Notes under the pieces: model-generated
What the model saw: only the letters and a program-made list of their open reading frames with translations
Told to the model about the DNA's origin: nothing
Databases searched by the model: none
Source: Mycobacterium sp. URHD0025
GTDB taxonomy: Bacteria > Actinomycetota > Actinomycetes > Mycobacteriales > Mycobacteriaceae
Direction: 5' to 3'
NCBI RefSeq assembly: GCF_000426065.1
Contig: NZ_AUEQ01000010.1
Location: 45,668-109,667, forward strand
DNA length: 64,000 nucleotides
Position numbers and translations under genes: made by a program
Shown: piece after piece, positions 46,214 to 56,053 of the stretch
How positions within the stretch are numbered: the stretch's first letter is position 1
Layout of the letters: the number at the start of each line of letters is the position of its first letter

Positions 46214-47503
46214 ATGTTCGATATGGCGGCGTTGGCGCAGGTCAATCGGCATGCTGACGAGGCCGAGTTGCATCGGCGTATCGAGGAACTCGAGCGGGCC
46301 AAGTCGGCAGCGGCCGCCGGTCAGGCCCGGTGCGCGGCCTTGTTGGACGAGAAGCGGCGGGCCGACGAGGCGGCGGCGCGGATGCCGAAGGCCAAGCGAG
46401 GTCGTGGTGTGGCCTCGGAGATCGCGCTGGCCCGTCACGATTCACCGACGTGTGGAAGTCGGCATCTCGGCTTCGCCAAGGCGTTGGTGTACGAGATGCC
46501 GCACACGCTGGCCGCCCTGGAGTCGGGTGTGCTGTCGGAATGGCGGGCGACCCTGATCGTGCGGGAGTCGGCGTGCCTGACGGTCGAGGATCGCCGGGCG
46601 CTGGATGCCGAGATGTGCGGCGATGTCACGAAGCTCGACGGTCTGGGTGACAAGCGGATCGAGGCGGAGGCCAAGAAGATTGCCTACCGGCTGGACCCGC
46701 AGGCCATCGTCGATCGGGCGGCCAAGGCGCCAGAGGATCGAAATGTATGGATCCGGCCGGCGCCCGACTGCATGGCGCGACTGACGGTGTTGTTGCCGAT
46801 GCAGAAGGGCGTCGGGGTCTATGCGACGCTCAGGCGGACGGCCGATACGACGTACGACGGCCGGACCCGCGGCCAGGTGATGGCCGACACGGTTGCGGAG
46901 CGGGTGACGGGCCGCCCCGCCGACGCGCCGGAACCGGTGGAAGTCAACCTGGTGCTTTCCGACCAGACCCTGCTGGCGGACGACGAGAGTCCGGCAGTGG
47001 TCGAAGGCTACGGGCCCGTGCCGGCGGCGGTGGCCCGCAACCTGGTCAGTAATGCGGTGGCCGATGAGCGTTCGCGGGCGACGTTACGGCGGCTCTACCG
47101 GCACCCGGTATCCGGCGCCCTGGCGGCGATGGAGTCGCGCTCGCGGCTGTTCCCCAAGGCGCTCGCCAAGTTCATCGGATTGCGGGATCAGACCTGCAGA
47201 ACTCCCTACTGCGACGCGCAGATTCGTCACCACGACCACGCCCAACCCCACGCCGGCGGTGGCCCGACCAGTGCGCTCAACGGTCTCGGGGAGTGCGAAC
47301 GCTGCAATTACGTCAAAGAGTCACCCGGGTGGACGGTGACGACGAGTGACGAGAACGGTTTCCACACAGCCGAATTCGTCACCCCGACCGGGGCGGTCTA
47401 CCGCTCGACCGCCCCGCCGCCACCCGGGCGGGCCGAAATATACGAGAGCGTGACCGAGCTACAGGTCGCCATCGAGTTCGCGCGATGCGCGGCCGCGGCT
47501 TAG
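46214..47503 (+). CDS. DUF222/HNH endonuclease-type (13E12 repeat family) protein
   Basis: 429 residues. N-terminal DUF222 helical region and a C-terminal HNH nuclease domain (CRTPYCDAQIRHHDHAQPHAGGGPTSALNGLGECERCNYVKE) with Cys and His metal ligands. These genes are multicopy in mycobacteria; in M. tuberculosis such 13E12 repeats are integration sites for the phiRv1 prophage. Possibly mobile or involved in DNA processing. Other copies cannot be checked in this window. Confidence 0.85.
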   Translation: MFDMAALAQVNRHADEAELHRRIEELERAKSAAAAGQARCAALLDEKRRADEAAARMPKAKRGRGVASEIALARHDSPTCGSRHLGFAKALVYEMPHTLAALESGVLSEWRATLIVRESACLTVEDRRALDAEMCGDVTKLDGLGDKRIEAEAKKIAYRLDPQAIVDRAAKAPEDRNVWIRPAPDCMARLTVLLPMQKGVGVYATLRRTADTTYDGRTRGQVMADTVAERVTGRPADAPEPVEVNLVLSDQTLLADDESPAVVEGYGPVPAAVARNLVSNAVADERSRATLRRLYRHPVSGALAAMESRSRLFPKALAKFIGLRDQTCRTPYCDAQIRHHDHAQPHAGGGPTSALNGLGECERCNYVKESPGWTVTTSDENGFHTAEFVTPTGAVYRSTAPPPPGRAEIYESVTELQVAIEFARCAAAA

Positions 47504-47510
47504 TCGTGGC

Positions 47511-47930
47511 TCAGTCGGTGCGCTGGGTCAACCGGATGCTGTTGCCCGACGGGTCGCGGAAGCCGGAGTCGATACCGTAGGGCATCTGGTTCGGCGGCTC
47601 GGTGAACTCGACACCGCGCGCGGTCAGCTCCTCGTAGCTCTTCTGGCAGTCGTCGGTGGTCAGAAACACGGTGCCGGCGAAGCCTTTTGCGGTCAGATCC
47701 TGGACCTGCTTGCGCGTCTGCTCGTCCATCACCGGATCGCCGGGAACCGCCATCAGCACGATGCCGACGTCGTCCTGTCCGGGCGGGCCGACCGTGACCC
47801 AACGGAACGCGCCCATCTCCTCGGGGAACGAAACGTCTTCGCGCACTTCCATTCCGACCTTCTCGGTCCAGAATTTCAGCGCGACATCCTGATCGTGAAC
47901 CCACAGGTGCGTGTATGCGATTTTCATCAT
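47511..47930 (-). CDS. VOC family protein
   Basis: 139 residues. Single glyoxalase-like domain: THLWVHDQDVALKFWTEKVGMEVRED, then TTDDCQKSYEELTARGVEFTEPP and FRDPSGNSIRLTQ. The final metal ligand Glu is replaced by Arg (SIRLT), so it may bind a ligand rather than catalyse. ATG at 47930 is the first of two adjacent ATGs. Follows the AraC gene in the same direction by nine bases, so an operon with its regulator is likely. Confidence 0.78.
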   Translation of the reverse strand: MMKIAYTHLWVHDQDVALKFWTEKVGMEVREDVSFPEEMGAFRWVTVGPPGQDDVGIVLMAVPGDPVMDEQTRKQVQDLTAKGFAGTVFLTTDDCQKSYEELTARGVEFTEPPNQMPYGIDSGFRDPSGNSIRLTQRTD

Positions 47931-47939
47931 GGTCCGACG

Positions 47940-48392
47940 CTACGTTCGGTTCGGCCCGGCCGTCTTCTCCGTTTGTGCTGTCTTGGCCCGGCCGGCATGG
48001 GGACGCCGCGTGTCACGGGCCAGAATGCAGCTGGGCACCGGCGCCCGGAGCATGGCCGGCGGCAGACTCGCACGGTAAGCCGCCGGTGGCTTGCCGTAGA
48101 CCCGGGCGAAACTCGTGGTGAAGGAGCCGACGCTCTGCAAGCCGACCATCACACAGATGTCGGCGACCGAGCGATCGGTGTTGCGCAACAGTGCAGCGGC
48201 ACGCTCCAGGCGCCGGCTCTGGAGATAGGCCCGTGGGGACTCACCGAAGGTGCGGGTGAACATCCGGCTGAAATGCGCACGGGACAAACCGGCCGCCAAC
48301 GCGAGGTCGTCGACGGTGATCGGATCCGCGTAGCGGGCGTCCGCGAGATCCTTCGCGCGGAGCAAATATCGTGCCGGTGGCACCTGAGCCAT
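47940..48392 (-). CDS. AraC family transcriptional regulator
   Basis: 150 residues from ATG 48392; a longer frame to 48446 would enter the rnpB gene. Two helix-turn-helix motifs typical of the AraC DNA-binding region (ITVDDLALAAGLSRAHFSRMF; SVADICVMVGLQSVGSFTTSF). No separate ligand domain, so it is a minimal or truncated type. Probably regulates the VOC gene that follows. It is divergent from rnpB, with 23 bases between. Confidence 0.82.
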   Translation of the reverse strand: MAQVPPARYLLRAKDLADARYADPITVDDLALAAGLSRAHFSRMFTRTFGESPRAYLQSRRLERAAALLRNTDRSVADICVMVGLQSVGSFTTSFARVYGKPPAAYRASLPPAMLRAPVPSCILARDTRRPHAGRAKTAQTEKTAGPNRT

Positions 48393-48415
48393 GCGATTGA
48401 GGGTACGGTGATCAG

Positions 48416-48826
<411 letters not shown>

Positions 48827-48831
48827 CAGCC

Positions 48832-50328
48832 CTAATGAGCTTTTCGAACCGCCTTGTCCAGCTTCTTGAGTGCGTCCTGCAACGACGCCCGGCTGCGCTG
48901 GGCCAGGTCGTCCTCCTGTTGAAAGAGCAGCCCGTAGGTGAACGTGTCCTCGCCGGCGGCATGCGCGGCGTCGGCCTGGGTGCTCAGGTGCGCCTTGCTC
49001 ACCACACTGTCTTGGTGCTCGCCCAGCAACGTCTGAATGGTCTTCGCCCGGTCGGATACCTTGTCGGCTCCGGTGGCCGCCGCGGTATACCGAAGACGCT
49101 TGGCGCCCTTACGGATTCGATGCAACGCCTCATCCTTCTCCTCGGCGCTGACATCGTCCGCCGCCACAGCCGCGGCGTTCTTGGCGGCCTTGCGAACCCG
49201 CTTGTACGCGGCGTCGATGTTCACCGAAGACGTTGACCCGTCGGCGGATTCCGGCTGCTCGGCGCTGACCAACTCCTCGAGTGCGTCCAGCAGCCGAAAA
49301 TAGCGTTGCGAGCGCATCGCCAACAAGGACCGTCGCCACCCCGCGGTGTAGCGACGGTTGGCGCCCTCGACCAATCGCTGGCGCACCGGTCCGCGCACCA
49401 GGTCGGCAGGCATCTCGTCGAGTGCGCGCTGATACCGCTCGGCCAGTACCTCGGCGTCACGTGCCACACCCAAGACCGCGGCCAGTGCACGCAGCTCATC
49501 GAGCACCCAGCCGTCGTCGTCCAGACCGAAGGCGTCCTTGGACTCCTGCAGCAGACTGCGGATCTTGCGGGTGATCACCCGCATCTGATGCACCGAGTCG
49601 TAGGCATCCGCGCGTACCGCACGGTCCCACACCAGAAGGGCCTCGACCTGCTCGGCGATGGCCCGGTGCACCGGGTCGGCCGGGGGAGTAGGCGCTGGGG
49701 CCGCATCCGTGCCGAGTACCTTGGCCAGCTTCGAACCATGCCCGGCCGGAACCGCCCCGGCATCCGCCAGTCGGTTCGACAGCCGCTCCATCAAGTCGTC
49801 GGGCAGATCGGCGGTGAGCAGTTCCAGCTCCCACTCCCGCCAACTCTGTTGTTCCGCTTCCTGGCCGGTGGCCGACGCGGACACCCGGTCGTCGCAGAAC
49901 TCGGCGAGGGCGACGCCGTCGGCGCCGTGCAGCACCTGCACATTGCGCGCTGTGCTGATCCTGGCCACCGGTGAGAGCGGACGGTCCCGCACGATGGCGA
50001 GAACGATGTCCCGAAGATCCTCGGGCACGGTGTCGGTAGCTGTGCCCAGCGGCATGCGGACTTCGGTGCGCGTGTCGACGCCGGCCGGAAGCTTCAGGTG
50101 CCAGCCCGCATCAGAGCCGCCCGTGCGGCGCCGCAACGTGATGCGGTGCGCCGCGAGGTCGCGACTCGGGGTGTCGAAATACACCGCGTCCAGGTGCTGG
50201 GTTTCCGCGCGGACCACGTCGGCAACGGCCGACAGTCCCTCGAACGACGGTGAGACGGTGTTCTCGGTGACCGCGAACTTCCGCTCGATTTCGGTGTACC
50301 TCGCGGTTTTGGGCTTGCCGGGGGCCAT
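48832..50328 (-). CDS. CYTH and CHAD domain protein
   Basis: 498 residues from ATG 50328 (site GAAGGTG upstream); a longer frame to 50373 is rejected. N-terminal CYTH domain with the signature EIERKF at about residues 13-18 and FDTPSRDLAAHRITLRRR, an inorganic polyphosphate or triphosphate-binding tunnel. C-terminal CHAD domain of two helical bundles rich in His/Arg (VHQMRVITRKIRSLL, HRIRKGAKRLRYTA), which binds polyphosphate. Possibly a polyphosphate-linked phosphatase. The stop lies six bases beyond the rnpB 3' end. Confidence 0.9.
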   Translation of the reverse strand: MAPGKPKTARYTEIERKFAVTENTVSPSFEGLSAVADVVRAETQHLDAVYFDTPSRDLAAHRITLRRRTGGSDAGWHLKLPAGVDTRTEVRMPLGTATDTVPEDLRDIVLAIVRDRPLSPVARISTARNVQVLHGADGVALAEFCDDRVSASATGQEAEQQSWREWELELLTADLPDDLMERLSNRLADAGAVPAGHGSKLAKVLGTDAAPAPTPPADPVHRAIAEQVEALLVWDRAVRADAYDSVHQMRVITRKIRSLLQESKDAFGLDDDGWVLDELRALAAVLGVARDAEVLAERYQRALDEMPADLVRGPVRQRLVEGANRRYTAGWRRSLLAMRSQRYFRLLDALEELVSAEQPESADGSTSSVNIDAAYKRVRKAAKNAAAVAADDVSAEEKDEALHRIRKGAKRLRYTAAATGADKVSDRAKTIQTLLGEHQDSVVSKAHLSTQADAAHAAGEDTFTYGLLFQQEDDLAQRSRASLQDALKKLDKAVRKAH

Positions 50329-50481
50329 AGTCACCTTCGCTGTGCACCAGATCGGATGGCACCAGCGTGCCACATCCGGGTGGCCGCCACGACCGGTGCC
50401 ATGGTCACAGCAGCGTCAAGACTCGGCGCCCTCGTCAGCGTGCTGCACACCGCCACCCGGTCGTCTCCTAGTGTTGCTGGT

Positions 50482-51180
50482 ATGGGTGCTGAGTCGAATG
50501 CGGTGAACCCCGCCGCGGGACGCGGACGCCCACGGCTGGAGCGGCCGCGCCGCCCCGGCACGACCGCCCGCGAACAGATTCTCGATGCCGCCGCCGAGCT
50601 GTTCACCACCCACGGGTACGCCAGCACCTCGACCCGGCGCATCGCCGACGAAGTCGGGGTGCGCCAGGCCTCGCTGTATCACCATTTCGCCACCAAGGAC
50701 GACATTCTCGACGCGTTGCTGGCCGGCACCGTCGACGATGCCCTGCGACTGGGAGCCGAGCTGCTCGAGAGCACGGGCCCGGCCGCACTGCACCTGCACA
50801 CACTCGCGGTCGCCGATGCCCATCAGTTGTGCACCGGCCCGTGGAATCTGGGTGCCCTGTACCTGCTTCCCGAGCTGCGCACCGACCGGTTCGAACCGTT
50901 CCGGCGCCGACGCGCCGAACTGCGCGAGGTCTACCGGCGGCTCTCGGAGGCGGTGATCGCCGAGTGCGCCGGCCCGCCCGACGCCGCGGACCTTCCGTTC
51001 CGGCTGGTCGAATCGGTGGTCAACAGCCGCTCCGACGACGTCGACCCCACGCCGGCACAACCTTGGGTGATCGGAGAGGGCGCATTGCGGATCCTCGGAT
51101 TCGACGGCGACTTCGGACCGCTGGTGAGTGCGACCGCCGCCGCACTGGGGCTGCGGCCGCCCCAAACGCCGGCCCGCTAG
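50482..51180 (+). CDS. TetR family transcriptional regulator
   Basis: 232 residues from ATG 50482 (MGAESNAVNPAAGRGRPRLE). N-terminal helix-turn-helix YASTSTRRIADEVGVRQASLYHHFATKDD, preceded by a disordered basic arm (RGRPRLERPRRPG). Longer in-frame starts at 50356 and 50401 lie near the CYTH gene and are unlikely. Followed by an enoyl-CoA hydratase gene 10 bases on in the same direction, so lipid-related ligands are likely. Confidence 0.82.
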   Translation: MGAESNAVNPAAGRGRPRLERPRRPGTTAREQILDAAAELFTTHGYASTSTRRIADEVGVRQASLYHHFATKDDILDALLAGTVDDALRLGAELLESTGPAALHLHTLAVADAHQLCTGPWNLGALYLLPELRTDRFEPFRRRRAELREVYRRLSEAVIAECAGPPDAADLPFRLVESVVNSRSDDVDPTPAQPWVIGEGALRILGFDGDFGPLVSATAAALGLRPPQTPAR

Positions 51181-51190
51181 AGTTCGGGCC

Positions 51191-51976
51191 GTGACCGAGC
51201 CCACCTATGAAGCCATCGCATTCGAGCAGTCCGGCGCCGTCGCGCAGATCACGCTGAACCGACCGGACGCCGCGAACGGCATGAACGACACCATGACTCG
51301 CGAACTGGCCGACGCCGCCCGGCGGTGCGACACGCCCGCGATCAAGGCCGTGGTGCTGACCGGTGCCGGCCGATTCTTCTGCGCAGGCGGCGATCTGAAA
51401 ACCTTCGCCACCGCGCCCGACCGCGGCCGCTTCATCAAGGGTGTTGCCGACGACCTGCACCAGGCCATCTCCTCGTTCGCCCGCATGGATGCCGTGGTGA
51501 TCACCGCGGTCAACGGCACCGCCGCCGGCGCCGGTTTCAGCCTGGCCGTGGCAGGCGACCTGGTCCTCGCCGCCGAATCGGCCAGCTTCACCATGGCCTA
51601 CACCAAGGTGGGCCTGAGCCCCGATGGCAGCGCGTCCTACCACCTGCCGCGGCTGGTCGGGCTGCGCCGGGCCCAAGAACTCATCCTGACCAACCGCACG
51701 CTCTCGGCCGCCGAGGCGCAGGACTGGGGGCTGGTCACCGAGGTGCTCGCGGGCGATGAATTGCAGGCCCGCGCCACCAAACTGGCCGAGCAGGTGGCCG
51801 CGGGTTCCGGCGGATCCAACGGCGCGGTCAAGTCGCTGCTGGTGTCGTCGTTCAAGAACAGCCTGGAAGAGCAGATGGCGGCCGAAGCCCGGTTCATCGC
51901 CGAGCGAGCCAACTCGGCCGACGGCCGCGAGGGCGTGGACGCGTTCCTCGCCAAGCGCCGGGCCGAATTCGCCTGA
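51191..51976 (+). CDS. Enoyl-CoA hydratase/isomerase family protein
   Basis: 261 residues from GTG 51191. Crotonase fold: ITLNRPDAANGMNDTM, oxyanion loop GRFFCAGGDLKTF and NGTAAGAGFSLAVAGDL, and TKVGLSPDGSASYHLPRLVG. The usual acid/base Glu of hydratases in the second motif is replaced (PDGS), so isomerase or other crotonase chemistry is possible. Probably in lipid degradation; co-transcribed with the TetR gene upstream. Confidence 0.82.
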   Translation: MTEPTYEAIAFEQSGAVAQITLNRPDAANGMNDTMTRELADAARRCDTPAIKAVVLTGAGRFFCAGGDLKTFATAPDRGRFIKGVADDLHQAISSFARMDAVVITAVNGTAAGAGFSLAVAGDLVLAAESASFTMAYTKVGLSPDGSASYHLPRLVGLRRAQELILTNRTLSAAEAQDWGLVTEVLAGDELQARATKLAEQVAAGSGGSNGAVKSLLVSSFKNSLEEQMAAEARFIAERANSADGREGVDAFLAKRRAEFA

Positions 51977-52034
51977 CGAGCAGACACAAAACTGCCCCAT
52001 TTCACTGTGAAATGGGGCAGTTTGCGTCTGCTCG
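51977..52034. terminator. Long bidirectional hairpin between enoyl-CoA hydratase and panB
   Basis: Inverted repeat of about 58 bases with outer arms CGAGCAGAC/GTCTGCTCG and inner arms ACTGCCCCATTTCAC/GTGAAATGGGGCAGT. Stops both convergent transcripts. Same plan as the hairpin at 18052. Confidence 0.85.
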
Positions 52035-52042
52035 CGGGGAAA

Positions 52043-52900
52043 TCAGTAGCTGTGCTCCTCGGCCGGGAACACGCCGGACGCCACGTCGTCGGCGTACTGC
52101 GCTGCCGCGCGGTGCAGTTCGCCGCCGACGTCACCGAACCGCTTGACGAACTTGGCCGTCTTGCCGCTGGTGAGCCCCGCCATGTCCTGCCAGACCAGCA
52201 CCTGGGCGTCGCAGTTGGGCCCGGCGCCGATGCCGACCGTGGGGATGGTCAGCTTGCCGGTGATCTGGGTGGCCAACTCGGCGGGCACCATCTCCAGCAC
52301 CACCGCGATCGCTCCGGCTTCTTGCACGGCGATCGCGTCGTGGATGGTCTGCTCGGCGGCGTCTCCGCGGCCCTGGACGCGGAATCCGCCCAGTCCGTTG
52401 ACACTCTGCGGAGTGAATCCGATGTGCGCGACCACCGGGATGCCGGCCGCCGACAGCGTCGCGATCTGCTCGGCCACCCGCTCACCGCCTTCGAGCTTGA
52501 TCGCCTGCGCACCCGTTTCCTTCATGAAGCGGGTGGCCGTCGCAAGGGCTTGCTGGGGGCTGGATTCGTAGCTGCCGAACGGCAGATCGGCGACGACGAG
52601 GGCGTGCTGTGCACCCTTGACCACCGCGCGAGCCAACGGAATCAGCTCATCAATGGTGATCGGCACGGTCGTGTCATACCCATAGACCACGTTTGCCGCC
52701 GAATCGCCGACGAGCAGCACGGGAATCCCGGCGTCGTCGAAAACCCGCGCGCTGGAGTAGTCGTAACAGGTGAGCATCGCCCACTTGTGACCTTCGGACT
52801 TCCATTTCTGCAGGGTGAGCGTCCGGACCTTGGTGCGCGGCTTGGAGGCCACGGACTCACCGGCGGAATCGGAGGCACCATAAACAGACTGTTCAGACAT
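52043..52900 (-). CDS. panB: 3-methyl-2-oxobutanoate hydroxymethyltransferase
   Basis: 285 residues. First step of pantothenate (vitamin B5, CoA) synthesis: adds a hydroxymethyl group from methylene-tetrahydrofolate to ketoisovalerate. Seen: [71 protein letters not shown], and [18 protein letters not shown], all conserved PanB blocks. ATG at 52900 (second of two ATGs) has an AAAGGA site six bases away. Convergent with the enoyl-CoA hydratase gene. Confidence 0.95.
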   Translation of the reverse strand: MSEQSVYGASDSAGESVASKPRTKVRTLTLQKWKSEGHKWAMLTCYDYSSARVFDDAGIPVLLVGDSAANVVYGYDTTVPITIDELIPLARAVVKGAQHALVVADLPFGSYESSPQQALATATRFMKETGAQAIKLEGGERVAEQIATLSAAGIPVVAHIGFTPQSVNGLGGFRVQGRGDAAEQTIHDAIAVQEAGAIAVVLEMVPAELATQITGKLTIPTVGIGAGPNCDAQVLVWQDMAGLTSGKTAKFVKRFGDVGGELHRAAAQYADDVASGVFPAEEHSY

Positions 52901-53056
52901 CATCGTCCTTTGGGTGGTCGTTTCGATCCTCGAGGCCGCGTCGCGGTCCCCGGGTTCGGCTGACATGACAAGTCTGCCACTGCGGCCGACGCAGGCAAAA
53001 GCAGGGTTTGAGTGGATTTCCTCACAGTTTCAGGTCCGCGTCCTACCATCAGCGGC

Positions 53057-54448
53057 ATGCAAAGGCTCAGCGGACTCGACGCCAGCTTCCTCTACCTCGA
53101 AACCGCCGCGCAGCCCATGCACGTGTGCTCGGTGCTCGAACTGGACACCTCGACGATGCCCGGCGGATACACCTTCGACCGGATGCGTGACGCACTCTCG
53201 TTGGCCATCAAGGCGATGCCGCAATTCCGGGAGAAGCTGGCCGACAGCCGGTTCAACCTCGATCATCCGGTGTGGGTGGAAGACAAGGACTTTGACGTCA
53301 ACCGGCACCTGCACCGGATCGGCCTGCCCGCTCCCGGCGGGCGGACCGAACTGTCCGAGATCTGCGGCCACATCGCCTCGCTGCCGTTGGACCGGAGCCG
53401 GCCGCTGTGGGAGATGTGGGTCATCGAGAACGTGGCGGGCACCGATGCCCACGACGGTGGCCGCCTGGCGCTGATGACGAAGATCCACCACGCCGGGGTC
53501 GATGGGGTGACCGGAGCCAACCTGATGTCGCAGTTGTGCACCACCGAAGCCGACGCACCGCCACCGGATGCGGTCGACGGTGTCGGCGGTGCCACCCCCG
53601 CCGAGATCGCCATCAGCGGGGCACTGAGGTTCGCCGCCCGGCCGCTCAAGCTGGCCAATGTCCTGCCCACCACCGCCAACACGATCATCGACACCGTGCG
53701 CCGGGCCGTGAGCGGCCAGGCCATGGCAGCCCCGTTCAACGCGCCGAAAACCGCGTTCAACACCAACATCACCGGTCACCGCAGCGTCGCATTCGCCCAG
53801 TTGGACCTCGAGGACATCAAAACCGTCAAGAACCACTTCGGCGTCAAGGTCAACGATGTGGTGATGGCGCTGGTGTCCGGCGTACTCCGTACGTTCTTGA
53901 ACGACCGCGGGGAACTGCCGGAAAGTTCCCTGGTCGCGATGGTGCCCGTATCGGTGCACGACCGGTCGGACCGGCCCGGGCGCAACCAGGTATCGGGGAT
54001 GTTCTCCAAGCTCGAAACCCACATCGACGATCCGGCCAAGCGGCTGCTGGCCATCGCCGCATCGAATTCCGTTGCCAAGCAACATAGTTCGGCGATCGGT
54101 GCGACGCTGCTGCAGGACTGGACGCAGTTCGCCGCGCCTGCGGTGTTCGGCGCCGCGATGCGGGTTTACGCGGCCAGCCGGCTGTCCGGGGCCAAACCCG
54201 TCCACAATCTCGTCATCTCCAACGTGCCCGGGCCCCAGGAGCCGCTGTACCTGCTGGGCTGCGAGGTCAAGGCCATGTACCCGCTTGGCCCGATATTCCA
54301 CGGGTCGGGCCTCAACATCACCGTGATGTCGCTGACCGGCATGCTCGACGTCGGGATCCTGTCCTGCCCGGAATTGCTGCCTGACCTCTGGGATATGGCC
54401 GACGATTTCCACGTCGCGCTCGGCGAACTCCTCGCCGCTACCCGATAG
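53057..54448 (+). CDS. Wax ester synthase/diacylglycerol acyltransferase (WS/DGAT)
   Basis: 463 residues. It transfers acyl-CoA to diacylglycerol or long alcohols, making storage triacylglycerol or wax ester. Seen: opening RLSGLDASFLYLETAAQPMHV, acyltransferase motif HHAGVDG near residue 139, and the C-terminal PGPQEPLYLLGCEVKAMYPLGPIFHGSGLNIT. One of several Tgs-type genes normally present in mycobacteria. ATG 53057; the frame before it is in the divergent panB promoter region. Confidence 0.9.
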   Translation: MQRLSGLDASFLYLETAAQPMHVCSVLELDTSTMPGGYTFDRMRDALSLAIKAMPQFREKLADSRFNLDHPVWVEDKDFDVNRHLHRIGLPAPGGRTELSEICGHIASLPLDRSRPLWEMWVIENVAGTDAHDGGRLALMTKIHHAGVDGVTGANLMSQLCTTEADAPPPDAVDGVGGATPAEIAISGALRFAARPLKLANVLPTTANTIIDTVRRAVSGQAMAAPFNAPKTAFNTNITGHRSVAFAQLDLEDIKTVKNHFGVKVNDVVMALVSGVLRTFLNDRGELPESSLVAMVPVSVHDRSDRPGRNQVSGMFSKLETHIDDPAKRLLAIAASNSVAKQHSSAIGATLLQDWTQFAAPAVFGAAMRVYAASRLSGAKPVHNLVISNVPGPQEPLYLLGCEVKAMYPLGPIFHGSGLNITVMSLTGMLDVGILSCPELLPDLWDMADDFHVALGELLAATR

Positions 54449-54513
54449 TCTGCCTGCGCGTCGTGACCGGGCGCGGCCTGCGGCGATGTCGCGTCATGGC
54501 AGCATGGTCAGCC

Positions 54514-56028
54514 ATGAAGTTCAGGATGAGGGTCGGCGCGCTGCTGGCGGTGACGGCGGTAGCCGCAGCGGGCTGCACCCAGGTGGTCGACGGGCAAGCC
54601 AAGATCGCGGTCCCGCGGCCCGGCACGCCGGTGCAATGGCTGCCGTGCAACGCCGGCTCGGGCGATCACGTGCAGATCCCCGACAACGCCGAATGCGGGA
54701 TGCTCTCGGTGCCGGTCGACTACTCCAAGCCAGAAGGCGAAGTCGCCCGCCTGGCGATGATCCGCTTCCCCGCAGCGGGCCAGAAGATCGGCTCGCTGGT
54801 GATCAACCCCGGCGGCCCCGGCGAGTCCGGGGTCGATTCCGCCGTCTCCCTGTTGTCGGGCCTGCCGCAATCGGTCAAGGACCGCTTCGACATCGTCGGA
54901 TTCGATCCGCGCGGGGTCGGATCCTCGACGCCCGCGGTGTGGTGCAACTCCGACGACGACAACGACCGGCTGCGTGCGGATCCGACGGTCGAATACACGC
55001 CCGAAGGTGTCGAACACCTGGAGAAGGAAACCAAGGATTTCGTCCAGCGCTGCGTCGACAAGATGGGCACCGAGTTCCTGGAGAACGTGGGCACCGAGAA
55101 TGTCGCCAGGGATCTGGACGCGATCAGGACCGCACTCGGCGACGACAAGCTGACCTACCTGGGTTACTCCTACGGCACCCGGATCGGCGCGACCTACGCC
55201 GAGCAGTTCCCGGAGAAGGTCCGGGCGATGATCCTCGACGGTGCCGTCGACCCCAACGCGGATCCGGTGGAAGAGGACATCCGTCAGGCCGCGGCGTTCC
55301 AGAAGGCGTTCGACGACTATGCCGCCGACTGCGCCAAGAATGCCGACTGCCCGCTGGGAACCGATCCGGCCAAGGCTGTCGATGTGTACAAGAGCCTGGT
55401 CGACCCGTTGGTCGAGCATCCGGCCAAGACGCGGGACGCCCGCGGGCTGAGCTACAGCGACGCGACCGTGGGCACCATCCTGCCGTTGTACTCGCCGAAT
55501 CTGTGGCGACACCTGACCGACGGTCTGAAGGGCCTGAAAGACGGCAACGGCGACGTGATGCTGGCGCTCGCGGACCTCTACATGGGGCGGGATGCCAAGG
55601 GCCACTACAACAATTCGACCGATGTGCGCGTCGCCGTCAACTGCGTGGACAAGCCCGCCATCACCGACCGGGCCACCGTCGTCGAGGAGGATCGCCGTGC
55701 CCGCGAGGTGGCGCCGTTCATGAGCTACGGCGAGTTCACCGGGCACGCGCCGCTGGGCACCTGCGCGTTCTGGCCGGTGCCGCCGACCAGTAAGCCCCAC
55801 GAGATCTCGGTGAAGGGCCTGCCCCCGACCCTGGTCGTCTCGACCACCAACGACCCGGCCACCCCGTACCAGGCTGGTGTCGACCTGGCCCGTCAGCTCG
55901 GCGGCACGCTGGTGACCTTCGAGGGCACCCAGCACACCGTGGTGTTCCAGGGCAACAAGTGCATCGACGACATCGCGGCCACCTACCTCGTCGACGTCAC
56001 CGTGCCGCCGCCCGGGACCCGCTGCTGA
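54514..56028 (+). CDS. caeA: Cell-envelope serine protease CaeA/Hip1
   Basis: 504 residues from ATG 54514; earlier in-frame ATG near 54496 is possible. Lipoprotein signal with the lipobox cysteine at residue 21 (AAAGC), so it is anchored to the cell envelope. Alpha/beta-hydrolase with nucleophile in GYSYGT near residue 219, oxyanion GGPGESG, Asp in the C-terminal part and His in GTQHTV. The M. tuberculosis protein cleaves GroEL2 and is needed for envelope integrity. Immediately followed by a paralogue. Confidence 0.92.
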   Translation: MKFRMRVGALLAVTAVAAAGCTQVVDGQAKIAVPRPGTPVQWLPCNAGSGDHVQIPDNAECGMLSVPVDYSKPEGEVARLAMIRFPAAGQKIGSLVINPGGPGESGVDSAVSLLSGLPQSVKDRFDIVGFDPRGVGSSTPAVWCNSDDDNDRLRADPTVEYTPEGVEHLEKETKDFVQRCVDKMGTEFLENVGTENVARDLDAIRTALGDDKLTYLGYSYGTRIGATYAEQFPEKVRAMILDGAVDPNADPVEEDIRQAAAFQKAFDDYAADCAKNADCPLGTDPAKAVDVYKSLVDPLVEHPAKTRDARGLSYSDATVGTILPLYSPNLWRHLTDGLKGLKDGNGDVMLALADLYMGRDAKGHYNNSTDVRVAVNCVDKPAITDRATVVEEDRRAREVAPFMSYGEFTGHAPLGTCAFWPVPPTSKPHEISVKGLPPTLVVSTTNDPATPYQAGVDLARQLGGTLVTFEGTQHTVVFQGNKCIDDIAATYLVDVTVPPPGTRC

Positions 56029-56053
56029 CCGATTCGGCCGGTAAGGTCACCGG